From the NCBI GenBank assembly GCA_020832865.1, contig JAJHRJ010000017.1:1-7932 (forward strand): 7,932 bases of DNA, written 5' to 3'. Shown here one piece after another: positions 1-5,367 of the stretch. How positions within the stretch are numbered: position 1 is the stretch's first letter; each line of letters opens with the position of its first letter. The position numbers and the translations under genes are program-made. The notes beneath the pieces were generated by a model. The model was not told where the DNA came from. It saw only the letters and a program-made list of their open reading frames with translations, and made no database searches. Origin of the DNA: Desulfurococcaceae archaeon (GTDB taxonomy: Archaea > Thermoproteota > Thermoprotei_A > Sulfolobales > Desulfurococcaceae).

Positions 1-618
1 TTTGGAGAGGAGCTCATTAGCGAACAGGTCTTCTCTTCGGAGTAGAGTGTGTTTTCCAAGAAGATGAGAGTTACACCTATGAAAGCCAAATCTCTGATAG
101 CCATAGTAGGATGGTAACCCGTAGACTACTATTTTTCTTACTATATCTTTAAGAATCTCTACGTGTTTTTCATCAGCGTCTCTAATTATAATGGTAAACT
201 TGTTTCCAATGTGATAACTAAGAGAGGGTTTTACGCGTACAAACCCCTTAAACTCTGCTTTTAAGCTCTCTGTTTCTAGGGGGAGTTTTGAGTAGTCGAG
301 TAAGGTTTTACGGACAAAAACATAGGACACTGTGTGTGCACTTTTATCCTTAAGTCCAAATACGTAGAAGTTTTCAACTGGAATACCTAGGTTCTTTGAG
401 AGCACATCTATTGCTCTAAGTGTCTCTAAATTCCTCTTTATTAGCTTTACAACGGCGTACTCTCCTTTCTCGGCACTATAACCCATTTTCTCAAAGTCAA
501 CTATTTCCTCAACGTGGAACGTCTCAGGTGTGAGAGTATATACTTTATTGATCTTGTAGTCTGTAAGGGTGTACTTAATACCAGTCACGTAGTCTAGTGG
601 ATGAGGATAAATTAACAA
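1..618 (-). CDS. truD: tRNA pseudouridine synthase TruD, N-terminal part (runs off left edge)
   Basis: This is the first 206 codons of a TruD-family pseudouridine synthase, which converts a uridine (position 13 in bacterial tRNA) to pseudouridine. My own translation of the minus strand gives an N-terminal 'FHVEEI' block (about residues 34-39), the catalytic motif GLKDKSAHT at 88-96 with the probable nucleophile Asp91, 'YHIGNKFTIIIR' at 135-146, and the family signature GLPSYYGYQRFG at 167-178. The start is a TTG at 616-618. It has a GAGGT Shine-Dalgarno seven bases upstream (626-630) and lies 11 bases after the Pth2 stop, so the two genes are likely co-transcribed. Two positions differ from the family pattern I remember: Ser in place of Asn in 'PNYFG', and Ser in place of Gln in 'KDxxAxTxQ'. 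The C-terminal half, including most of the inserted TRUD domain, is outside the window. Confidence 0.93.
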   Translation of the reverse strand, partial: MLIYPHPLDYVTGIKYTLTDYKINKVYTLTPETFHVEEIVDFEKMGYSAEKGEYAVVKLIKRNLETLRAIDVLSKNLGIPVENFYVFGLKDKSAHTVSYVFVRKTLLDYSKLPLETESLKAEFKGFVRVKPSLSYHIGNKFTIIIRDADEKHVEILKDIVRKIVVYGLPSYYGYQRFGFHRCNSHLLGKHTLLRREDLFANELLSK

Positions 619-625
619 GACTTAG

Positions 626-630
626 ACCTC
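626..630 (-). promoter_or_regulatory. Shine-Dalgarno of truD
   Basis: The minus strand reads GAGGT, seven bases before a TTG. No ATG lies nearby in this frame, so this site decides the truD start. It begins just after the Pth2 stop codon, which suggests coupled translation. Confidence 0.6.
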
Positions 631-977
631 TATAGAGTCTTCAAGTGACCAGTGATCTTGTTCACTTCGTCCTCAGGGGCTGGTCCTATAGCAATGGCTG
701 TTAGAGTGCCTGGAGGTAGCTCTGTGAGACCAGCATCTCTAACAAGACTTGCAGGTAAGTGGTGCTCCTTGGCTCTATCATATAGCTCTAAGAGCTCTTT
801 TTCACACGTGGCTTTTAATACGACTTTTTTCTGCCCACTATTCCACCACTCTCTAAACCACTCGTAGTAGTTATTGTATGCTTCAAACGCGGCGATAACA
901 GAGGCGTGAGCTACTTGCACAGCGAGCTTGCCTTTACTCATTCCGAGATCTCCTCTTACGACAATAACCTGCTTCAC
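630..977 (-). CDS. pth2: Peptidyl-tRNA hydrolase, archaeal/eukaryotic type (Pth2)
   Basis: This 115-residue protein is the usual full length of Pth2. Pth2 cleaves the ester bond of peptidyl-tRNAs that drop off the ribosome and so recycles tRNA in the cytosol. Visible signatures are 'RGDLGMSKGKLAVQVAHAS' near the N-terminus (residues 8-26), with the conserved lysine and histidine of the active site, 'GQKKVVLK' in the middle, and 'DAGLTELPPGT' followed by 'TAIAIGPAP' near the C-terminus. The start is GTG at 975-977, with a GTGAT-type Shine-Dalgarno at 983-987. An out-of-frame ATG seven bases upstream is not the start. TruD follows 11 bases after the stop. In my recollection Pth2 and TruD are neighbours in several archaea, which fits a shared tRNA-metabolism unit. 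Confidence 0.96.
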   Translation of the reverse strand: MKQVIVVRGDLGMSKGKLAVQVAHASVIAAFEAYNNYYEWFREWWNSGQKKVVLKATCEKELLELYDRAKEHHLPASLVRDAGLTELPPGTLTAIAIGPAPEDEVNKITGHLKTL

Positions 978-983
978 AGCACA

Positions 984-1157
984 TCACTCGGGTAGACTTT
1001 GTAAGCCAAGTAGGTACTTCGTAGTGTAGAGGGTGTTATTGTAGACTAAAATACCTATTTGTCGAATAACTATACAGGAGCCGATGAAGAGAGAACCCGG
1101 GTTATATTTTCGCAGAATTGTGTAGGTGTTGAGAAGGCCCGCATCAAGAGGTTCCAT
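984..1157 (-). CDS. Candidate small protein of 57 residues, unknown function
   Basis: An ATG-started frame of 57 codons fills most of the gap between aEF1-beta and Pth2. It begins 14 bases after the aEF1-beta stop (an in-frame TGA lies just before its ATG) and ends with TGA six bases before the Pth2 GTG, so the packing matches a real operon member. The translation begins MEPLDAGLLNTYTILRKY, has a hydrophobic stretch near SLFIGSCIVIRQIGILVY (residues 22-39), and ends GLQSLPE. Points against it: there is no clear Shine-Dalgarno, few residues are charged for a thermophile protein (seven of 57), and both arginines after the first use CGA rather than the AGA/AGG common in neighbours. I do not recognise a family. 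It may be a real short protein, or a non-coding leader that happens to be open. Confidence 0.35.
   Translation of the reverse strand: MEPLDAGLLNTYTILRKYNPGSLFIGSCIVIRQIGILVYNNTLYTTKYLLGLQSLPE
1101..1113 (-). promoter_or_regulatory. Possible TATA/BRE promoter in front of pth2-truD
   Basis: The minus strand reads CGAAAATATAAC: an A-rich BRE-like run followed by a TATA-like core. A transcript from it would begin near 1075 and leave a leader of about 100 bases before pth2. It lies inside the 57-codon candidate ORF, so at most one of the two readings is likely to matter. This is a pattern match only. Confidence 0.25.
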
Positions 1158-1171
1158 AAATCAAGACTATT

Positions 1172-1447
1172 CTAGTCAGGCGCCCTAGTAACGTATTCTA
1201 CTTCCACCTGACTCACTCCCTGTACACTGCTTAAAAGGTGCTCTAAGGGCTCAGTGCCTCCTTCAGTGTTTTCAGGCATAGTTACGAGTACTCTGAGTAT
1301 TTTGATACCAAAAGCCACAGGCTCTAACTCCCACATTTCGAGATTAAAACCCGATGGCAAAGTCTTTTTAATGTCTTCTACAAGCCTACTTAAATCCGTG
1401 GACACGTCTTCAGGGTATATCTTGAGTACTACGGCTACTCTCCCCAT
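1172..1447 (-). CDS. ef1b: Translation elongation factor aEF1-beta
   Basis: The gene encodes a 91-residue protein, matching archaeal aEF1-beta, the nucleotide exchange factor that turns aEF1A-GDP back into the GTP form during elongation. The sequence starts MGRVAVVLKIYPEDV. It carries 'LVEDIKKTLPSGF', then 'EPVAFGIKILRVLVTMPE', and ends with 'VQGVSQVEVEYVTR', the alternating beta-alpha pattern of the ferredoxin-like EF1-guanine-exchange fold. An in-frame ATG exists 13 codons upstream (1484-1486), but I chose the inner ATG at 1445-1447. It has AGGTGA upstream at 1452-1457, matches the family N-terminus and avoids a 31-base overlap with the zinc-ribbon gene. The Shine-Dalgarno overlaps the stop of that upstream gene, which implies coupled translation. 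Confidence 0.95.
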   Translation of the reverse strand: MGRVAVVLKIYPEDVSTDLSRLVEDIKKTLPSGFNLEMWELEPVAFGIKILRVLVTMPENTEGGTEPLEHLLSSVQGVSQVEVEYVTRAPD

Positions 1448-1451
1448 GATC

Positions 1452-1457
1452 TCACCT
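1452..1457 (-). promoter_or_regulatory. Shine-Dalgarno of aEF1-beta, overlapping the upstream stop
   Basis: The minus strand reads TAGGTGAGATCATG. The zinc-ribbon gene's TAG stop runs into AGGTGA, followed by the ATG. This sets the aEF1-beta start at 1447 rather than 1486. Confidence 0.75.
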
Positions 1458-1668
1458 ATGGACCTACGAATCCGCAGGCGGGACATTCATATTTAACTCC
1501 TAGTTTTCTGCACTTCTTGCATCTACGAATCACTACTTTGCCGCAATTAGGGCATGGAAACTCTACACCGTATTCTCCTGGGGCAAAAGGCCTCTTACAG
1601 CTACTACATAGAGGTGGAGAGGCCGGTTCTTCTAGTTTAACCACTTCTCTTGTTGAAGCACTAGTCAA
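1456..1668 (-). CDS. Small zinc-ribbon protein with four CxxC motifs (putative RNA-binding)
   Basis: This 70-residue protein has four CxxC pairs: C21/C24, C39/C42, C50/C53 and C62/C65. They would form two zinc-binding sites. Typical pieces are 'CPNCGKVVIRRCKKCRKLG' and the ending 'CPACGFVGP'. It belongs to the archaeal family of small zinc-finger proteins often labelled Zn-ribbon RNA-binding protein (HVO_2753-like), whose biochemical role is not settled. The family is usually about 55-60 residues, so residues 1-17 look like a short variable N-terminal tail. The start is TTG at 1666-1668, chosen because GGTGGTG sits five bases upstream and no closer in-frame start has a Shine-Dalgarno. It is directly upstream of aEF1-beta, with eight bases between the genes, which suggests a task linked to translation. 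Confidence 0.9.
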   Translation of the reverse strand: MTSASTREVVKLEEPASPPLCSSCKRPFAPGEYGVEFPCPNCGKVVIRRCKKCRKLGVKYECPACGFVGP

Positions 1669-1673
1669 AACAA

Positions 1674-1680
1674 CACCACC
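1674..1680 (-). promoter_or_regulatory. Shine-Dalgarno of the zinc-ribbon gene
   Basis: GGTGGTG on the minus strand, five bases before the TTG at 1668. It supports a TTG start for a gene without a usable ATG. Confidence 0.65.
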
Positions 1681-1714
1681 GAATACTAGCTAGAAAGCGG
1701 TGATTAGATTTGGG

Positions 1715-1730
1715 CTTAATAAGCTATTTT
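1715..1730 (-). promoter_or_regulatory. Probable internal promoter before zinc-ribbon/aEF1-beta
   Basis: In the 89-base gap after the KH gene the minus strand reads AAAATAG followed by CTTATTAAG, a BRE-like A-rich run and a TATA-like box. A start about 25 bases further on would fall near 1692 and give a leader of about 24 bases that contains the GGTGGTG site. There is no T-run terminator in the gap, so read-through from the upstream operon is also likely. Confidence 0.45.
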
Positions 1731-1757
1731 CTAGTCTAGTATTCTAGCGTCCCCGAG

Positions 1758-2357
1758 CTAGAGAGGTCTTCTCCACATTTCCGTTATGCTCCTCCTCTTA
1801 AGCGAGAACATTTCTCTGTCAATGTACTTGTATACTGTTGAGTGTGCTCTACCCTCAATAAGCATTTCTACAGCTCTTTTAACTATATTGCTGACCTCGT
1901 AGCTTGCTATTATAGCTACAAATGTCTCATATATCGAGATATATGCACCAGTCATCTCCTCTAGTATTCTCCTCGTCTTACCACTCTCCCCGATAATTCT
2001 ACCTAGTACTCTCTTAATGTGATTGGGTTTATCGCCAATGAACTGCCTAATATCAATAACCTCGAGAACCTGGTCGTCTTCTAGAAGCCTAAAAGCCCTC
2101 TCAGGACTAAAACCATGGGCGATAGCCCTGACAATATTCTGTGCTTTCAGTAAATCCAGTGCGGTGGTACCCTGAAAAGCGGGCTCAATTATCACACTTC
2201 CACTCGCGGAGTCTACTGTCAACTTGGTTTTAGTTTTCTCCTCTATTTCTCTCTTCACTTTCCCATTATTGCCGAGGAGAACACCGATCCTATCTAAGGG
2301 AACCTTCTCGTATATTCTCGTTACTCCTAAAATGAAATGCCCTTCTTTCTCAGACAC
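1758..2357 (-). CDS. Dim2/Pno1-like ribosome-assembly protein with two KH domains
   Basis: The 199-residue protein has two KH folds. The first spans about residues 14-77 with its GxxG loop at 29-32 (GNNG, in 'IGVLLGNNGKVK'). The second spans about 95-168 with GESG at 123-126 (in 'GRIIGESGKTRR'). The linker 'AHGFSPERAFRLLEDD' and the layout match the archaeal relatives of Pno1/Dim2 and Krr1. In eukaryotes Dim2 binds the 3' end of small-subunit pre-rRNA and helps the Nob1 nuclease; a similar role in 30S maturation is inferred here. The start is GTG at 2355-2357, inside the RIO1 gene (31-base overlap), with AGGT 11 bases upstream. No better start lies downstream before the first conserved residues. 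The basic C-terminal end (SLKRRSITEMWRR) could contact RNA. It follows RIO1, as in many archaea. Confidence 0.92.
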   Translation of the reverse strand: MSEKEGHFILGVTRIYEKVPLDRIGVLLGNNGKVKREIEEKTKTKLTVDSASGSVIIEPAFQGTTALDLLKAQNIVRAIAHGFSPERAFRLLEDDQVLEVIDIRQFIGDKPNHIKRVLGRIIGESGKTRRILEEMTGAYISIYETFVAIIASYEVSNIVKRAVEMLIEGRAHSTVYKYIDREMFSLKRRSITEMWRRPL

Positions 2358-3142
2358 GGCTCAATTCTACCTTTTAAATCCTCTCTTTGAACGTCTAGTT
2401 TAGCCTCTTTTACAAAAAACCTATATATGTTTTCAACATCTCTATTTAGAAACTCTAAAGCACGGGGATGTGAGAGCTCAACTGCTTGGCTCACATCTAT
2501 TATTGCTATATCGAGGTTTGGTTTAACCATAATATTGTACTCTGAGTAGTCTCCGTGTACTAGCTCAGCGTTACACACGATCTTCTCTAGCTCACTGCTC
2601 ACTAGTTGAAACACTTGTCTCAGCTCATCCTCTGTGAGGTCTCTATATACCTCTACTAGTAGAGGATATCTGTAAGTGTTTTCTCCGAGAAACTCCATAA
2701 CTAGTACATTGCTAAGACACGCTATGGGCTTAGGGACTTTAACGTTGGCCATAAACATTCTCTTTAAGTTCCTGAACTCCTTATGAGCCCACGCGGTTAT
2801 CAGCGACCTCGTATCCTTAAACGCTATTTTCTCGAAGCGTGGATCGCCAACAATGTATTTATAAATGCCTCTCTTAAACTCCGTAGTAGATGTCAAGTAT
2901 ATTTTCACAGCGAGGGGCTCATTTAACGGGCTATATGCTAAGTAGACCCTGGACTCTTTACCTGCACTTATTACGCCGTTCAACCTTCTCAGCACTCTTC
3001 TACGAATAAGCTCAAGAATAGTTTTCACAGTGGCTGTATCAAAAACCTCCTCGACTACTTTAAACTGATCTTCGTCCTTTTCTCTCTTTTCCCACTTTCT
3101 CAGCTTTTCTCTTAACGCCCAGTCTAGCTCATCTATCTTCAT
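2327..3142 (-). CDS. rio1: RIO1-type atypical serine protein kinase/ATPase
   Basis: This 271-residue protein is an archaeal Rio1. It acts on late small-subunit precursors, using ATP binding and hydrolysis to drive release of assembly factors. An N-terminal lead of about 50 residues is followed by the phosphate-binding loop SAGKES at 59-64, the ATP-contacting Lys80 in 'LAVKIY', a hinge 'MEFLGE' at 149-154, the catalytic loop HGDYSEYN at 196-203 with Asp198 and Asn203, and the metal-binding Asp216 in 'IIDVSQAV'. All key residues are present, so the enzyme looks active. The RIO1-type loop is SxGKE; the variant here has Ala where Thr is usual. The ATG overlaps the aIF1A stop as ATGA, and its 3' end overlaps the KH gene by 31 bases, so all three are probably translated from one message. 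Confidence 0.97.
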   Translation of the reverse strand: MKIDELDWALREKLRKWEKREKDEDQFKVVEEVFDTATVKTILELIRRRVLRRLNGVISAGKESRVYLAYSPLNEPLAVKIYLTSTTEFKRGIYKYIVGDPRFEKIAFKDTRSLITAWAHKEFRNLKRMFMANVKVPKPIACLSNVLVMEFLGENTYRYPLLVEVYRDLTEDELRQVFQLVSSELEKIVCNAELVHGDYSEYNIMVKPNLDIAIIDVSQAVELSHPRALEFLNRDVENIYRFFVKEAKLDVQREDLKGRIEPCLRKKGISF

Positions 3143-3474
3143 GTTAATCCGCTTAGAGCATCAACAAACTCTTTAGGTATAATCCCCCTCTCTATAAGGG
3201 TGCTTACTTCGCTTCTACTGTACTTGTGTATAACATCACACTTGTCAGACCCAGCTCCCCAGAGGCCTACTAGCACAAGGTCTCCTTCAACAATCCACAC
3301 TTTTTTCCTGAGTTTACCCGGTATTCTCGCTTTTCTCTCGTAGCCGTCAATACACCTAACTAACATGTAGTCTCCTCCTAGATGTCTTATAACACCACAG
3401 ATAGTTGTTCCCTCCTCTGAGCTTGGAAGAGGGATTTCTGTTTCCTCTCTCGGCTCTTTACCCTTTTTACTCAA
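3139..3474 (-). CDS. eif1a: Translation initiation factor aIF1A
   Basis: The 111-residue protein is the archaeal counterpart of eIF1A (bacterial IF1 family). It binds the small-subunit A site and helps place initiator tRNA and choose the start codon. A charged, flexible N-terminus (1-22) precedes an S1-like OB fold with 'VRCIDGYERKARIPGKLR' (39-56), then 'KKVWIVEGDLVLVGLW', then a helical tail. The segment after the OB barrel (GAGSDKCDVIHKY) departs slightly from the common 'PWDxxxxKADI' form. The start is TTG at 3472-3474 with a perfect GAGGTGAT Shine-Dalgarno. Its stop overlaps the RIO1 ATG by four bases, and the NMD3 stop lies inside its Shine-Dalgarno. Confidence 0.96.
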   Translation of the reverse strand: MSKKGKEPREETEIPLPSSEEGTTICGVIRHLGGDYMLVRCIDGYERKARIPGKLRKKVWIVEGDLVLVGLWGAGSDKCDVIHKYSRSEVSTLIERGIIPKEFVDALSGLT

Positions 3475-3477
3475 TTA

Positions 3478-3485
3478 ATCACCTC
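3478..3485 (-). promoter_or_regulatory. Full-length Shine-Dalgarno of aIF1A containing the NMD3 stop
   Basis: The minus strand reads GAGGTGAT then TAA then TTG. The octamer matches the expected complement of the archaeal 16S rRNA 3' end, and the NMD3 stop TGA lies within it. It decides the TTG start and suggests re-initiation by ribosomes ending NMD3. Confidence 0.8.
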
Positions 3486-4540
3486 AATAAACCTGTTTCC
3501 GCCCCCACTACAATAGTCTCTATATTGTCAGCCTTTATTAAGAGAACAGTGTCACCCACTTTTATCTGTGGAGTGTTCTGCTTCTTCCTATAAACTAGTT
3601 GACTCTTAGTGCTCTCACTCACAGCGATAATTTCATCTTCTCTCACATCTATCACTAAGTAGCGCTCAACTTCTACTCTACTTGGAGACTTTAACTCGCC
3701 TGTCCAGTAAACTGATAGTAAGACCTCCTCGCGGACTCTACTACTAGGATTAAAGAGGACTACTCTATTCTTCTTTAAATCCTCTACTATGTAGAGATCT
3801 CCCTTGTAGATTACTACATCTCCCCTCTCGAATACCGGTATTCTAATAGAGTACGTTAATATCCCCCTCCACGATCCCTTCCTGTGATCGAATCTAGTAG
3901 CCTTAAAAGACGTGGTAAACTTCGCGGAGTACTCACGTGTTACCATCTGCACAATTCTCTTAGCTAGAGTCGCGTCGTCTAGCTCGAGGTCAACTCCGCT
4001 TTCACTATACCTAACGTTAACGATTTCACTTTGAAGAAGTAACTTCTCTAATAGTCTCTCTAGATTTTCTAGCAGGGTGCGTGGGGGATTTCTCCTAGTA
4101 AACCTTATTTGAACTAGATGAGTATACCTGCCAGAGCCTTTAGATATACAGCGAGGGCAAACTTTGTATCTTATCCTTCCAGGAACTTCTTCCACGGTGG
4201 TAAAAGTTGCTGTCTCAGTCTTCACGTGGAGTCTTAATCTCGCTCTGAGCTCGCCTATACCTTGAACAATACTAATAAAGTCTAAGTCAACTAGTTGTAG
4301 GCCTCTTCGAATAGTCTTGCTCAGCTCATTTAAGCTCACGTTTTTCACAACATCATTTATACTTGTAGGTGTGAGCCACTCACCCTTAAATAGCCACGAG
4401 TGGCACTTGGGACAAATAGTAATTTCAAGTACGGGTTTATGCTCAAATAGTCCTATGTATCTTATAAAGCAGTTAATACAGTAGCCCTGTATGAGCTGAT
4501 CCCGTGGGAACTCTTGACCACACCGTACACAAAAACGCAT
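3479..4540 (-). CDS. nmd3: NMD3-family large-subunit assembly protein
   Basis: This 353-residue protein belongs to the archaeal NMD3 family. Eukaryotic NMD3 binds the 60S subunit joining face and serves in its late maturation and nuclear export; archaea have no nucleus, so a role in 50S maturation is inferred. The N-terminal zinc part has CxxC pairs at C4/C7, C21/C24, C43/C46 and C128/C131, the usual signature ('CVRCG', 'CINC', 'CPKC', 'CPRC'). A mixed alpha/beta domain follows (about 140-235). A beta-rich C-terminal part holds 'FERGDVVIYKGDLYIVEDL' and a second barrel-like stretch from about 295 to 350. The C-terminal domains are present, so it is not the shortest archaeal form. The start is ATG at 4538-4540, three bases after the DUF424 stop, with AGGT further upstream. 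Confidence 0.95.
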   Translation of the reverse strand: MRFCVRCGQEFPRDQLIQGYCINCFIRYIGLFEHKPVLEITICPKCHSWLFKGEWLTPTSINDVVKNVSLNELSKTIRRGLQLVDLDFISIVQGIGELRARLRLHVKTETATFTTVEEVPGRIRYKVCPRCISKGSGRYTHLVQIRFTRRNPPRTLLENLERLLEKLLLQSEIVNVRYSESGVDLELDDATLAKRIVQMVTREYSAKFTTSFKATRFDHRKGSWRGILTYSIRIPVFERGDVVIYKGDLYIVEDLKKNRVVLFNPSSRVREEVLLSVYWTGELKSPSRVEVERYLVIDVREDEIIAVSESTKSQLVYRKKQNTPQIKVGDTVLLIKADNIETIVVGAETGLLR

Positions 4541-4543
4541 TGT

Positions 4544-4870
4544 TTAAAACCTTATGTAAATAGCGATTTTTACGCTATTAATGCTTAGCACAGCGTTAGG
4601 ACTTATTAAACCCGCTCCTATAGCGGCCTCCACTATGTTTTTACCTATAAGGTTTGCCTGAGTAGATGTCTTAAGTGCTTCTAGTGCCTCACTTATACTG
4701 GTAAGTTTCCCCTTGTAGAAAGCAGGGTCCACGTAGATACGGGTGTTTTTCTCTGAGTCGACTATTAGTGCTCCGAGGAGATCCTCGTCGCAGGCAGCTA
4801 CTATGATCTCACCGCTGATCTCATGGATCTTAACGTAAACCCTGGGGCTTAATCTCTCAGAGTTCTTCAT
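4544..4870 (-). CDS. DUF424 family protein, unknown function
   Basis: The 108-residue protein matches the small archaeal DUF424 family. Recognisable pieces are 'VYVKIHEISGEIIVAACDED' (11-30), 'FYKG' (51-54), 'SEALEAL' (60-66) and 'ANLIGKNIVEAAIGAGLI' (72-89), followed by a beta-strand ending 'KIAIYIRF'. There are no obvious catalytic or metal-binding clusters, signal peptide or membrane segment, so it is probably a compact cytosolic protein. The ATG at 4868-4870 gives about ten residues before the first conserved strand. No strong Shine-Dalgarno is seen, so translation may depend on coupling to aIF2-beta, whose stop lies 21 bases upstream. It sits between aIF2-beta and NMD3, which points to initiation or subunit assembly, but that is inference. 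Confidence 0.85.
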   Translation of the reverse strand: MKNSERLSPRVYVKIHEISGEIIVAACDEDLLGALIVDSEKNTRIYVDPAFYKGKLTSISEALEALKTSTQANLIGKNIVEAAIGAGLISPNAVLSINSVKIAIYIRF

Positions 4871-4891
4871 TAGAAACCAGCTCAGATAGCA

Positions 4892-5317
4892 CTAAAAAGC
4901 CTGGAAAGTAGTTTCTGCACCACAAGCTTCGCACTTTAAGACGAAGACCTTTCCCTTCTTATAGAGCTTAGTGTGCACAGACCCGCAAGTTGAGCACTTA
5001 ACATATTTTTGAACAAATCTCTCTAAGAGCTGATTCACCGCCATTGAGCTGAACTTACCCTTTAACTCTAATTGCCCAGCCTCATTTACAGTGCCTGGAG
5101 TGTTAAGCTCCTTCATGAAATACCTCTTTAACAAGTCTTCTTCTCTTCCTAGTGTACGGGCAATGTCTCTGAAGTTCTGTATAATGGTTTTACCTCCAAT
5201 TATAAGCACTGAGGCACGCGGCATTTCAAATACCTCTTCAGAGCCTCTCCTCCCAGCTAGTTTAGTGAAAGCTCGCTCTAGTAATGCCTCATAAGGGTAA
5301 TTTACACCACTACTCAA
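4892..5317 (-). CDS. eif2b: Translation initiation factor aIF2 subunit beta
   Basis: The 141-residue protein is the beta subunit of the aIF2 heterotrimer, which brings Met-initiator tRNA to the small subunit. An N-terminal helix that contacts aIF2-gamma ('YPYEALLERAFTKL', 7-20) is followed by the central alpha/beta domain with 'TIIQNFRDIARTLGRE' (44-59) and 'FMKELNTPGTVNEAGQLELK' (67-86). The C-terminal zinc ribbon has cysteines C108/C111 and C129/C132. The length matches the archaeal norm of about 135-145. The start is TTG at 5315-5317 with GTGGTG seven bases upstream; no other in-frame start precedes the first helix. It is the first gene of the minus-strand translation cluster, next to a two-way promoter. 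Confidence 0.97.
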   Translation of the reverse strand: MSSGVNYPYEALLERAFTKLAGRRGSEEVFEMPRASVLIIGGKTIIQNFRDIARTLGREEDLLKRYFMKELNTPGTVNEAGQLELKGKFSSMAVNQLLERFVQKYVKCSTCGSVHTKLYKKGKVFVLKCEACGAETTFQAF

Positions 5318-5349
5318 AAATTAACACCACTTTTCTATAATGTTAGCTT

Positions 5350-5367
5350 CTTTAAAAGTCTTATAAG
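5350..5367. promoter_or_regulatory. Two-way promoter region with two near-palindromic TATA boxes
   Basis: The 107-base gap between aIF2-beta and the methylthiotransferase holds CTTTAAAAG (5350-5358) followed by CTTATAAG (5360-5367). The second is a perfect palindrome and the first nearly so, so each can be read on both strands. For the plus strand, the second box would place the start near 5388-5392. For the minus strand, starts near 5328-5340 are expected. Using the distal box would leave the aIF2-beta Shine-Dalgarno (5325-5330) inside the leader, while the proximal box would give an almost leaderless message. Confidence 0.6.

Noticed and set aside
652..867. 71-codon plus-strand frame opposite pth2
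   Set aside because: It lies wholly antisense to a strongly supported Pth2, has no family resemblance and no Shine-Dalgarno.
1022..1032. TAGTGTAGAGG, repeated at 5385-5395 (and AGTGTAGAGG near 5917)
   Set aside because: Only two full copies in unrelated contexts, one copy inside coding sequence, and no flanking similarity; likely chance.
1448..1486. Thirteen-codon N-terminal extension of aEF1-beta
   Set aside because: It overlaps the zinc-ribbon gene, does not match the family N-terminus, and the inner ATG has an AGGTGA site at the right distance.
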